From Talinum fruticosum (Eukaryota; Streptophyta; Magnoliopsida; Caryophyllales; Talinaceae): DNA of 64,000 nucleotides. Position numbers and translations under genes: made by a program. Each line of letters starts with the position of its first letter. Position 1 is the first letter of the stretch. The stretch lies in contig JAITYX010000006.1 in the NCBI GenBank assembly GCA_021018815.1, forward strand, positions 2,011,001 to 2,075,000. The letters are read 5' to 3'. The notes beneath the pieces were generated by a model. It was given only the letters and a program-made list of their open reading frames with translations. It did no database searches and was not told where the DNA came from. Below are positions 1 to 12,200 of this stretch, one piece after another.

Positions 1-2067
1 ACGACTAACTATCGCCACCAAGAGAACCCCAACCGGTGTCCGTCGACCATCGGCAAATCCTCTAGTGGTAAAAAGTTACTTTTTCTTGGATGAATTATTT
101 TATCAACAAATTTCGACAAGGAGCAAGACAAAAACAAAAAAACTTATAATGAAAGGGACAAACGAAAGGAAATATCAACCTTGTCGGGAAACTTTCGACA
201 TATCGTTGTCGGAGCGCGAGGAGGGGAGAATGAAGTGGCCATGTCAATTGAAGGGTTTCAATTCCGGCCTATCTAGCTGCAAGCAGTATAGTGCCCAGAT
301 TCTCATTGCGACAGGAATCTAACCGAAGGATGGTGGTAGTTAGGAGGTAAGAGAAGTAAGGACTGGATTGGGTGTTGTAAAGAGTTATTTAATCTCAGCC
401 TTTAAATTTTAATATAAAGGTTATAACTAAAACTTCTCATCTCTCATTGAAATAACCAATTCTAATTGAATATTTTTCCTATTTACGTATAAATAATATT
501 TTATTATTAAATAAGATTTGAAGACAGACTTGGTAATATTCGATAATTAAATGTTAAAGTTATGTATAGTTACTTAATTTTGTTATTCTTCTTTCGTTAA
601 GAGGATCAATGACTAAACAACCAATGTAATTTATTAGCGAGAAGATATTAAATTTAGAATCTAATCCATTCAATGCTTCAATCTTAAATATTATTTAAAT
701 AAATAGATCATTACTTTTATTTATTTTTGAAATTGGGTTTACCTATTTTTTTAATAATTCATCTCGTGCTTATGAGATACACCATTGATATTTTTTATTG
801 GTAACAAATTTTATATGCACTGATTTTAAACTGATAATATACTTAATAAAGCTAACACGTATGAAGTATGAGATATAAATTAAAATTGGAAGAAGATTTA
901 ATGTTCAATTGTACAATAAACCGGACAAACATCTCATAGATCAAAGTAAAAATGCAATAAACAATAATGTTTGATTATCTACATTTGATTGATACTTAAA
1001 ACTATGTCATATTTTAATCAAAGTTTGACAAATTGTCTCTGTAGGGGAAAAAGATAAAATGTTACATTCATCCTTCCATATATATTTTTCTTATGAATAA
1101 ATAAGCTATAATTGTTAACCACTTAACAATGTCATGCTAACATTTAAACATGCATTGATAATATATTCTTTTATCTAAGTATTAATCCTAAAATTTACAT
1201 GATTTATTAATCCTAAAATTTACAAAATTCTTTATCACCTAAAACGATTGCATGAAAAACATTATTGTAACAATAAAATATTATGTCTCTAGACTTAAAT
1301 AATATATTTTTTCTATCATTAAACAAAAAATACATTATTTTGTCACCTTAAAAGACTAGTTCTTTGACTCCTATATATTTATTTACATATATGTTTATAT
1401 ATGTCTTAAATTTTTATAATTTTTTTCTACCTTATTTCAACTTTTTTAATTCTTGCCAACTTTTTCACTCACTGAAACTCCTCCCACCTTCCAATTCTTG
1501 TAGTTTCGTGCTATTTCTATTTTCTCCTTCAAACTTATGGTTGCAAGAGAACCCCTCTGAAAAAAATTACAAATGTATAGTCTTATTACAAAAACTAAGT
1601 ATCAGCTTTACTATTCAAAAATATTTTTGTTGGCTGCAGAATAGTATGATAAACTCTTTCGAAAAAAATTTTATGATTCAGTTGGCTTGAATGTTAAATA
1701 ACATTGATTGAATAAGTTGCTTCCTTCGTGCAAAAAAAAAGGAATAATTTTGAATTCTTGATGCCTAACTTTAGACACATGTGGGTATCTTCTAAAGAAA
1801 TACTTACATAGAAAATGTATTGATCCATATATAAAAAGAGTTACTCACAATATTTGAATTATGTATCAACCTTTTAAAATGTTTAATTGATTTGGTTACC
1901 CCATCCCATGAAAATATATGCTAGATTTAGAAGCATTAGCTCCCAATATAAAGTGGTCTTTAAACTCTTTAAGGGCCTCCATAATTAAAAAATAAAAATG
2001 AAAGATATCCCTTGTAAATAAAAGGAGAAAATTAGCAAAATCCAAATGTGTAATTTATTTGACACAC
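1..2067. other. AT-rich intergenic DNA, no gene seen
   Basis: I see no coding signature here. Open frames near 65-322 and 1364-1690 are short, resemble no family I recognise, and lie in AT-rich sequence. A minor direct repeat of about 25 bp (TTAATCCTAAAATTTACA) occurs around 1182-1225. Confidence 0.5.
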
Positions 2068-2070
2068 TAA

Positions 2071-2796
2071 GGCTCTATTTAGCCCTAGAAAGATATATGG
2101 GAAAAAATTTGAGAAAAAAAATGAAGGAAAAAAATTATAAAGACAGCTTAATTTTTTTTTCTATTATTGGAATTGAGAGAAAACAAATCTAAATCTTGTC
2201 AAAACCCCGAGCTAACTCAATCTCACAACATTTATCCCCTCATCCCCTCAAACTTTCTTTCTCCTCTCACATCCCCTTTAATTCTTATTAAACTCCGAAT
2301 TTCTCCTCTTCCTCTAACTAAGCCAGTAACCTATCTTCTTCCCCTCTCAAATTTCATCTCTCCTTAAAAAAGTCCTCACATTGGAGCTCGTGTGAAGGTG
2401 GTGAGAGTATAGAGGCTGATGGTGGTGGGCTGAGGTAGCGAGTGGACGGCTCGGATTCCTATAGAGATGGTATACTAACTCCGGTGGATTCGCAATTGAG
2501 GAGGCGGCGAGTTGTTGGAGGGCGGAGAGATGAAAAGAATAAGCCAAGGTGTATGGTGTGAAGAGCTAGTCTAAAGTGGTTATCGTGGGGGTGTGGGAGT
2601 TGTTAAGGTGAAAGAAAATGTTTCCCAAAACTTTCCTCACATTTTTTGGAGGAAAATTCTTATTCTCTAAACTAAACAATTTTTCATCCCATTTTTCATC
2701 AATTTTTTTCTCCTTCTAATTTTATTTAATCTAAAATATGGAACAATTTTCAAAATTTATTTTCTTTCTATGCAACTTTTCAAGGTCCAAATGGCC
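2071..2796. mobile_element. Tourist/PIF-Harbinger-like MITE
   Basis: The left end reads GGCTCTATTTAGCCCTAGAAA. The reverse complement of the right end reads GGCCATTTGGACCTTGAAAA, giving imperfect terminal inverted repeats of the Harbinger GGSNNTGTTTGG type. The flanks are TAA (2068-2070) and TTA (2797-2799), a degenerate version of the family's TWA target duplication. The interior is non-coding; the small open frames at 2167-2367 and 2347-2547 have no family resemblance. The same terminal motif recurs at 4614-5108, which supports a family. Size is about 726 bp. Confidence 0.6.
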
Positions 2797-3229
2797 TTAA
2801 TAGAATGAATTTTATCTCTGACTAATAGAATGCAATTTATTTTTTTATCTTTTAGATATGCCTTTTATTAAAAAAAAACGAGTTAATAATAAAATTTTAT
2901 ATGACAATCTTATAATTACGAATATTATTTTTCTAAATTGTAATTTATTAGGTTATATCAATTTTGTTTCTAAAATTATATTATAACTCTTCGATATTAT
3001 TTTATCACCAGGGGTAATAATATTAATCCATCCGCAAATAAACATCATAGTCCTCAACTTTCATATCCAAGATGCGATTGGACTATCCCCATACCAAACC
3101 CGTCAATTCGAGTCATAGGTTGGAAATGCGCTAAATAATGTGCTACCTGATTTTCCTCCCTTTTAACAAATGAGAAAACAAAGAAATAAAAAAACACGAC
3201 TTTATATGTTGTCATCCATAATCAAGCTA

Positions 3230-4553
3230 ACATAGATGCTAAGGAAGATTTCTTCTTCAACTTTAAGGTAAAAGCCAGGCAATCTCCTTCAATTTCCACC
3301 ACTTGATACCCATCTTCACAGCTTCTATTATTGCAAATCGGCACACTTGAGCTTCCTCTACCTTAACTCCTAGGAACCCCGTTCGTCCCTTGCTTAACAC
3401 TGAAAAAACCACACTACCACCACTATTGCGAATCACCATCCCCCACTCATTTCCCTATTTACCTAATTGAGCTACATCAACGTTTATCTTGTAGACCCCA
3501 ACACTTGGCGGTACCCAAGTTCTTTGTAATTTGTCAAGCTCATCCATAGTATTCGCTTGTATTTCTCATAACACATGAACAACTTCAAGTGCCTTAGCCA
3601 CCACTAGCTCAAGTTGCACCGCTTCTTCATCAAATAACACTTTGCTTCGGCACTCCGGACCCCCAAGTCACGACTACAAATTTCGCCCAATCACCTTCCT
3701 CCAACAATTACTTAACATGAAAGATAAAATCACATACGATCGATCCCAAAATATGTTCCATAAGTTGGGCAAACTTGCTAGCCCTCCACACCCTATTAGC
3801 GAATGTACATTGGAACAAAGCATTTTATTGCTCTTTTCCGCCCATCCAGTCCGCACCTCATAGAGAAGGTCAAGATTCGAGTGCTTAGTTGTTTAGCTCT
3901 AGGTGCTGCTCCCACATACCTTCTCTATACAACTCCTTTATCCGAGAATGGAGGTTAAGTCCCCACATTGCCTTCCGTCTAGCTGTCCCACCCCATCACT
4001 ACCCCCAGACACTTTGCTTGCCCCTTAGAAGCCATTATAAAGTGATATGCAAGTCTTGCCGTAAGGTCACTGCTTGGGGGTCATGCCATACCGGATGATC
4101 GGAGGGAAATTAATAGTAAGAGGGATATTTTTTATGGCCATTACATTAATAGGTAAAAAATTAAATCCAAACAGAGTTGAAACGAATTAGTACCTTGAAT
4201 GAGTGAGGTCTTGGGATCCACTTTGATTCTCAAATGTTGAGCGACATGTCATCACCCACACACCAACGACATCCTCATTGTAACACCCACTTTAAGCCCC
4301 ACAGGCTCCTTCACGTAAAACACATAAAACTTGGCCTATATATGTCCCAACTTAGCTTTCATCAAGCATCTATCCGGAAAATATTGAGACTTAAGAAGAT
4401 GCCAAACAAGTGAGTTCTCATCTTGTGTGAGCCGCCATAATTTCGCCAGCAAAGTTGAATTAAATGCATCAAGGTTCCGAACCCTAATCCACCTTGCTCC
4501 TTAGTTAGACATAACCGATCCCGACTTAGAAAATGCATCTTGTGAGCCTCCAA
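3230..4553 (-). pseudogene. LINE reverse-transcriptase relic (RT C-terminus, zf-RVT, RNase H-like)
   Basis: Read on the minus strand, 4553-4362 encodes a segment with LCLTKEQGGLGFGT, matching the conserved end of plant non-LTR reverse transcriptases (LC.PK..GGLGFR). Next comes a zf-RVT-like stretch at about 3860-3670 (LCSNVHSLIGCGGLASLPNLW). After it, at about 3540-3240, is an RNase H-like (RVT_3) segment with TWVPPSVGVYKINVD and GMVIRNSGGSVV. The order RT end, zinc-binding, RNase H is that of plant L1-type LINE ORF2. The frame is broken by several stops and shifts, and nothing of the endonuclease or central RT is present, so this is a decayed 5'-truncated insertion. Its sequence differs from the LINE at 33-41 kb. 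Confidence 0.8.
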
Positions 4554-4613
4554 AAATGCGTGCCCCCACTAAAACGGTTAATTAATGATTGTATGTCATC
4601 GCCCAACTCCTTA

Positions 4614-5108
4614 GGCTCTATTTGGTTCTAAGAAAATGGATTTGAAAAAAATTTAGATGAAAAAAGTGACGAGTAAAAAAAGTAAGGAGAAATTGATTTT
4701 TTTTTTTTCTTGTGTGGTTCAAGGAAAAATAGAGGGAAAAAATTATAATCCATTTCCAATCTCTTACCCATCCACCATTTTCATAGAGAGAAGAAAGAAA
4801 AATTCTCAATAAACTTGATTAATTAGAACCACTCTATTTTTCTTACCCATCCAATATTGTCATGAAAGGAGAGAGAAAATTATCAAAAACCTTGATTAAT
4901 TGAAGCACTATCTTTTCTCGTTTTATCTCTCTATATGAAATTTTCCTCTTCCATTTTTCTAAAATTGCATTGACAAAATTGACAAATTTTCCATGATTTT
5001 TTCATCAAACTGTTTTTTCTCCTTTTTTCTTCAATTCAAACAAGGCAAAGAAATTTATTTTCCCCACTTTTTTTCTTTTTTCTAATTTTCCTAAAATCAA
5101 ATGGAGTA
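4614..5108. mobile_element. Tourist/PIF-Harbinger-like MITE with TTA target duplication
   Basis: The left end GGCTCTATTTGGTTCTAAGA and the reverse complement of the right end TACTCCATTTGATTTTAGGA are imperfect inverted repeats. Perfect TTA duplications flank the element at 4611-4613 and 5109-5111. The interior (495 bp) is AT-rich, non-coding, and contains internally repeated tracts such as CTTGATTAATT...AGCACTAT. The terminal motif is shared with the 2071-2796 element. Confidence 0.75.
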
Positions 5109-5111
5109 TTA

Positions 5112-5946
5112 GGGAATTTAAATACACACATCGAGAAGGTAGAGATTACTTGTGCCACAACATTAATAAGTACTTCCGCTCCTACCTAGAAGAGATACTT
5201 CCCATCCATCTTGAAATTCTTTTTGCAACTTGGTCTTTAATAGAGAGAAATGGTCACTTCGATATTTCAAAAAGTTTTATTGACTTTACAAGATATAATT
5301 TTGGGCCAAAATGATATTTCAATAACTTTTTTAACATTAAGTTTTACAAATAAAGATTTATTTTAATATTTTAGTTTTATTTATTCTTATCAAAAAATTT
5401 TAGTTTTATTATCTATTATATGACTTGCCATTGATAAATTTTATTTTTCACACAAAATAAAAAATTAAAAGTAAAAATCCAAAAAATAAAAATAATTAGC
5501 ACCGACACGTGAAATTTGTGCCAAACCACAATCAGACGTGGATAATCCTTTTATTTTATTTTTCCTCACCTTTTCTCCCACCCAATTGAATATATACAGA
5601 AAAAAGTAAAAAGAAATATTGAATCAAGGTCTAATGTCTAAATCATTATGAAATGAAAACCTCAGCCTTGGATTCAATGACCAAGATCGGAAACGAACAG
5701 CCCAAGGCTTTAATTAATGACCAGTCGCAGTCTATTAATTCATTTTAATTAATTAATCAATTAATAATCTCGTAATACACAATTAATTAGGAAAAGAAAA
5801 AACATGCCAGTGTTGTTACTAAACATTAAAAAAAAACGAATAAAAAATGGAAAAACGACAGCAGTATTTATGAGTTATAACATGTGCCGCGGACTTCCTC
5901 TTCCCTTCTGTGTACCGTGGTTTCCTTTCCAGTCTCCCTCTTTTCC

Positions 5947-5992
<46 letters not shown>

Positions 5993-6206
5993 AGCCTCAG
6001 CTTCTCCCAGATCTCCTCCGCGATTCAATCCTCCATTGTCGGCACTGCAGTGAAGCAATTTCCTGTTATTTGGGAGGATTCAAGCTTGATTCTGTTGAAT
6101 TTTCGGAAATTTGAAGCAAGGAATCCGGTTGAATTAGGTCGTAGCTGAAGTAGTGTTGGTTGTTGTTTGTGTTTGAGGGTTTTGGATTAAGCTCGGTTTG
6201 GCTTTA
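5112..6206 (+). promoter_or_regulatory. Upstream region and leader of the NIPA gene
   Basis: About 1.1 kb lies between the MITE and the NIPA start codon. An ACGTG core within ACACGTGA sits at 5505-5512, a G-box/ABRE-like sequence. A TATATA stretch lies at 5591-5596. A pyrimidine-rich (CT)n tract at 5949-5989 is typical of a plant 5' leader. The transcription start cannot be fixed from sequence alone, so the promoter position is inferred from the downstream gene. Confidence 0.4.
5949..5989. repeat. (CT)n microsatellite in the NIPA leader
   Basis: An uninterrupted run of about 20 CT dinucleotides lies roughly 220 bp before the NIPA start codon. CT tracts are common in plant 5' UTRs. The open frames that cross it on both strands (Ser-Leu or Arg-Glu repeats) are products of the repeat. 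Confidence 0.95.
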
Positions 6207-9200
6207 ATGGCGGCGTCGTTGGATAGTAGTAGTGAATCGTACAAGGGTATGTCGGCGGATAATATTAAGGGATTGGTTCTAGCTATTTCGTCCAGTTTCT
6301 TCATTGGCTCCAGTTTCATTGTTAAGAAGAAGGGGTTGAAGAAGGCTGGGGCGTCTGGGATTAGGGCAGGTACAGATCTTTCTTGCTATCAATTTTTGAA
6401 TTGAGATTTGGTCACTTCTGGCGCAGATTTGCTGCACTTTATTGAGAAATTTGCAGATGTTTAGTGTTGTTTGCTTTTGATTGATGACCAGTTTGGAAAT
6501 TGTTTTGTGATTTCTCTTACCCTTGTCCGTTTTTACTTTTTTGAGAGATTTCCGTTTCCCTCACTTGAATTTAATGCATTTGGTAGTTCATTTTGGTTTT
6601 GTTCGTCATTATCTGAGGAATTTCACTGAAGATTATTCAATAGTCTGGATCACCTTTGTTTTCAAATTGAGGCTTGGCTTTGCGTGGATCCCTGAATTCT
6701 TTTGCCAGTGCATTTAACAAATAATACTGTTACTGATTTGAAATGGGTAATACTTTGAAACTGCCCTAAGAGTATGCTAGGAGTATGTTGGATGCTTTTT
6801 TTTTCCCCTTTTTGTTGATACCTTTAGCGGATATGCATTTTTTCTGTGTCATGTATTAATTTGTCTCCAATTAGATCATAGTAGTGAAGTACAGTGGTCC
6901 AAACTTCAGCACCATGAGAAGAACTTTGTGAACTTGCATGTGTACTGATAACTAGAGTAGCTGTCTTGGCTTTATACTGAGAATAATCTTTCATTGCAAG
7001 ACAAATGAAGTAACATTTTTGTTCAATGTATCATTTCACTGTCACAATTCTAGCCCTTTTCTCATCTGTTTTCACCTTACTTTGGACTAGAGTAACTCTC
7101 CATTGTCTAGTTTAATACTCAGTTTGTTTTGTTATGGCTTATATCCCAAAATTGCCTTGGTCATTGATGAAAATCGTTGTTTTCCGGGGGCAGAGTTCCG
7201 AACTGTTATAGACGTGATTCCTAATGTCATTAACAGTTTAATACTATGTTTGTTTTGTTATGGCTTATGTCCAAAAATTGCCTTGGTCATTGATGAAGAT
7301 CGTTGTTTTCCGGGGGCAGAGTTCTGAACTGTTATAGACGTGATTACTGATGTCATGGTAGTATTCTGGTTCTTTAAAGTCCTTGCACCTTATCTTTTTG
7401 CTTGAGAGATATGCTGAAACATGTCCGTTTATAGTAATTTGTGAATACTTCTATATAACTTTTACTTCATAAAGTGATAGTTGTCCATTCAACTTGAGTT
7501 TTTTCTTTCATCACAATGTATTGGATGTTATTATTCAGAATATAGGGTTGTTCAATCTAAAATTGGTATATGTTTGCAAAAGGAAGCCCAGATACCTTCT
7601 TTAAAGGGTGGAACTGTCTATTTGTTCTTCGTGAGATATCTTAGGAAATTGTTGCTCATTGGTTAAGAAGCACAGATTCGTCTTGTTTGAATTGTTTCCT
7701 GACATGCCAGTGACACGTGTCTGACACAGACACTGCTGGACATGCCCCAAACATGTGTCACATACAGTGAGAGATGAGTTGGAAACAAAAAAACAAAAAG
7801 GGGTTAGGACTCGCAGGGGACTCGCCACGTGAATTTCTCCCTTTAAGACTCATACGCACCTTCATTTTCATGGCTTCCTCCACCATGTCTGTTGACCTTC
7901 CTGAGGAACAAGGATAGATTTCCCCTTTGCAATATGAACCTTCCGTTGAATCTGCTTGTTCTGTGTTGCTCTGTTGCTGTGGTGCAGTATCTGTCTTCAT
8001 TTATGTAATTCTGTCCCTCTTCGTTTCTTCCGTTTCATAGCTTTTTAATTTTATATGGAAAGAGGGAGGGAAGAGAGAGGGAGAGACAGGGCATAGCATT
8101 AAGTAAAAATGAATTCAGAATGAACAGAGGGCTGAGACTTGACAGGACCAATGCATGAGACAACTGTTGCTAATCAGGTGCCAACCGTTTTACCTTTTTT
8201 TTTTAAACTGTGGCTGTCTTATCAACTTTTCTCATCTGCTTTTCATTTTTTAAAATAAAATAAAATAAAATAAACCAATTTACCAGAAAGTAATCTTAAA
8301 GGCAGGTACCTGTTAAGTTTTAACTCTGAAATCAACTAAAATTGTTTTTTACTGTTCAGTTGCCAAACCAACTGGCAGCAACAGTTTGAAGCCAATTAAG
8401 GGAATTAAAAGGGTCTCTTTAATTTCCAAAAAAAATTTTAAATGCAAAACTTGTACAAAATTTTCAATATGTATTAAAATTTTTTACAGGAAACATGTCT
8501 GCTTACGTGTCATATCCTTATTTTCTTCAAAAGCCATTTGTTGCCATGTCGTTCTTTCGTGTCATATCTGTGTCATCTTTTCGAGTCCATTATTCTTAGC
8601 TTGTTGGTACTGATGTGTTGTACACCTCTGTGTGGTGTAGCTTCACTATTACTTTCAGAACAATGAAACTTAGGTTATTTAATGGAAATTATTTCTCACT
8701 AGTGAAGCTATGTGTTCAATAACAAAGTGAAAAATAAAAAATACAAGTTTCAACATTAAGAACTCTGTTGATTCCAGGTTTCTTCTTCTATCTTGTCTGC
8801 GAGGATCTTGTTATTGATCTCCTTAGACATAATTTTTATGCTTCCTGTTCTATTTTATTTAAATATATATTTATTTCTTTTGGGGGAGGGGGTTAGTTAA
8901 ATGGTCGTTTAGGAGCTTCAATCCCCTCCTTCGGGACGGCCCATAAGGGGAGAAAACGAGGAACTGAACTTGGAATTACATTGAATGCTTGTTGGCGGCA
9001 TGGTTAAGAGCCTTAATGTTTGCCAATTTGCAAAAGAGGGCCCTAATTTTATTATAATACTAAAATATATACCTAAAGCTTGATTTGGTTAATTTTCCTT
9101 CCATACAAACTGCCGTTCTCCCATATGTTGAGTAAGAATTTTTTATGATAAAGGAGTCTATGAGTACCAACACTTGCTAGCAATGTGTCCCACCATGGTG

Positions 9201-12200
9201 AATGAACATAGCCTTTTTTGATAAGGAATGAATGAACATAGCTTCAGAACCAACAGTTTAACAGCACAAATCAAAATATTATAGGTCAGCATAGCTTGTA
9301 GATAGGTGTATCCTATATTTTACCTGATAAAAAACAACTTCTTGGAAAACTGGAAAAGTACTGTGTGCCTACTTTTTTCCGGCTTGAATTTCTATGAACT
9401 ATGTTAAAATGCGTAAGAAAGTTATTCTCTACTTGTTTTTCTGCAGAGCAGGAGGTAGTTAGAAGGTTTTTAATCTAGAGTCCTTCAAAGCAGCGTCTCT
9501 ATGACAAGATATAAGGTTGCTCCATCTGAACCCCCTCCCTGAAAACACACACACACGCTACTTATTATGCAGAAGTGACACCTGGGTATGGATTTGGATT
9601 GTATGGTAATGTGCATCTTTTTTAGAGCACTTGTAATCTGGCATAAGAATATTATTTTGTTTGCATAGTGAATTGAGGTTATTGAGTTAATGGGATTGTA
9701 TGAAACGGTATGGTTGGTGCTACAATGTTTGAATTCTGTGGTATTTCTTGCAGATGCTATTTATCATTGCTCTGAATTCTATATTTTTGGTTTTTTGAAA
9801 TAATCAGCTTTGCTGTTTACTACAGGTGCTGGAGGCTATTCTTATTTATATGAGCCACTATGGTGGATAGGCGTCATTACAAGTGAGTCACTTATTTTTT
9901 ATACAGAATTTCTGGTGTTTCTGTTTTGGGATTTATGTTTGAAAGGGAATATCTTGGTTGAAAGTACATGCATGTCTTCGTGATTGTTTGTTTGCTGTCC
10001 TTGACCAGACAAATTTTGCACTTTATTGGACATGCTTTCCTTGAGAATTTTTTTGGTAAAGTAGATCTGATCGGTTGATTGCTTGCTCTACTGGTTCTGA
10101 ATGTTTTATCTAGTAATTTTTCCTTCTTATGTTTCTACGTGCCAAATGTTTCCCTAAATGAGAATGTAGCATGCCTTTGTGCCTGGCTGAGAAGTTTAAG
10201 CTCAAGCCATGCATTGCTTCTTCTCATGTGAGAGCCAAACATGTCAATATATCAATCTTCATCAGTGCTTGAATTCTGTTTTTCGTCTTTTTTGACGCTT
10301 GATAATAAGCTCCAAAATTCTGAAGGAACAGTCAATGGGCTTTAGGATGACATCTTGTGATGTATTAACATTTTGCAATGTGAGTGATCAGTATGCATAT
10401 TCTGTTATAGTATCTGTGCTCTTGGATTTTTGTATGAAGTCTGGAAGCGTTAGACTTTGGAGACAGGTTGCGGTCAGGTGTGCATTACTAGAAGGAAAAT
10501 CCTTGCTAAGATCTAAGAATCGGAGTACATGGTTTCGGTTATGATGTATATGCTCCAGCAGTTTTCAGATATTTAAATGAAGCCTTGAGTTTTGAAGAGA
10601 ATGGAAGGAAATAACATTTAGGGCCTGTTGTGTAGGGGAGAGGAGTTTTTTCATAGGAGGATGGGGGAGGCTGCTAAAGTGATTGTGTGGGTAGGTTTAA
10701 TAGGCACATGTCCACATGATTGTGCAGTAGAAGCATCTCCCCCCGTTTCCCATTCTATTTGTCTATATCAATTGAGGTCATATAAAACCAACTTATAACT
10801 TGTCAGTTTGGTGGTGGTGGGGGTAGATTTTGTCATTGTGGTACCCAAAACTCCTCCTTGGTGGGGAAATGGCTCGGGCAGCTGCCTTGGAAACTGTTTA
10901 ACCATTTCACATGGTTATCAAAGCTGCTATCATGTAGAGAGCTATCATTGAGATGCTAGCTGTCATTCATGCTTCCTGCAGTAGGTTTAATTGGTGTCAT
11001 CTTCATTCCTTCCCTAGTTGGTGGAAGTCGAATGGGATCATTTTGACTTCGATGAGGAGCATAAACATTGGGCCCCAAATGATGGCGCTCCACTTTCTGC
11101 ACAGGTCAAGAGTGGTTTAGGCCATTTTTGCACCTTTGATCATGATGGATTAGAGCGGGACTCACTAAACTATCCCCTTCTTCCTTTTCTATGTAGTAGA
11201 ACTATAGTAGACATTCAATTGTTTTTAATGTATGGTCCATTGGATAAAGCCTCTCTATTAGGGGTAGGCTACATAATTTAAATCCCCAATGGTCTTTGGC
11301 AAGCTTGTGGGGTATGGATCTGGATCTGGATATGGATTTTGGATTGGGTATGGCTGCTCCTTTCTCAGAAGTTTCATACGAGAAGGAGCCCTTGTTCCTA
11401 GAACAGGTGTGGCTCACTAATCTTTTGGAGGTGTTAGATCCTTGTTCTCCTTATGGTATTCTTTGCTTCAAAAGCTTGTGTATCAGAAATTTGTTCTTTG
11501 TCTTCCCGTAATTCTGTCTAAGACACATTCAAGTCATCAAATCCTCTACTTTCCTTGTCTGGGAATTTACAAGGAACTCAAAGTTTCTTACTGGTGGAGA
11601 CTTTCTTTTAGATGACATTGTTAGATAAACTCAATGTTGAATTCCTAATGACATGCTGTAGACTTGAAGCCATACGGAGGTGGTTCCCCAACATGTTTGT
11701 AATGTGTTTATGATAGTGCGAGTCTGAGACTGAGTTGGTTCTGGTAGGAAAATTGGGAGGGAAGTACGCTGTGTGCTTGCCTGGATCTCTCGTGTGTGTG
11801 AAAGTCGGAGAGAAATTCCAGGATCTTTAGCAGAAAGTTATCGCACTATACACATACATACATACATGCCTGATGAAAGTCGGAGAGAAATTCCATGCAT
11901 ATATTTCTTTACCTCTTCAGTCTTATATGCGGGGTGCAGGTGTTTTGTCTGGGATTAACCATGCCTGATGGATAGTTTGGTTAGAATTCAAATTTATTTA
12001 TTTATTTATTTTTTATTTTTGTGTTGAGCCTTAAGAGTGAAGGAAAATTTATTGTGCTCTTTGTGTATATCTTGGTTTCACTAATGAGAAGTATCTCCTA
12101 TTAGAAAAACTAGCATGAATTCTGAAGAATATTTGCTATTCCTATTATTGACAGTGGCCGTTGGAGAAATTGCTAATTTTGCAGCGTATGCTTTTGCACC

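Noticed and set aside
5804..6148. 114-codon frame before the NIPA start
   Set aside because: It crosses the (CT)n tract (Ser-Leu repeat) and ends before the NIPA ATG; it is leader sequence.
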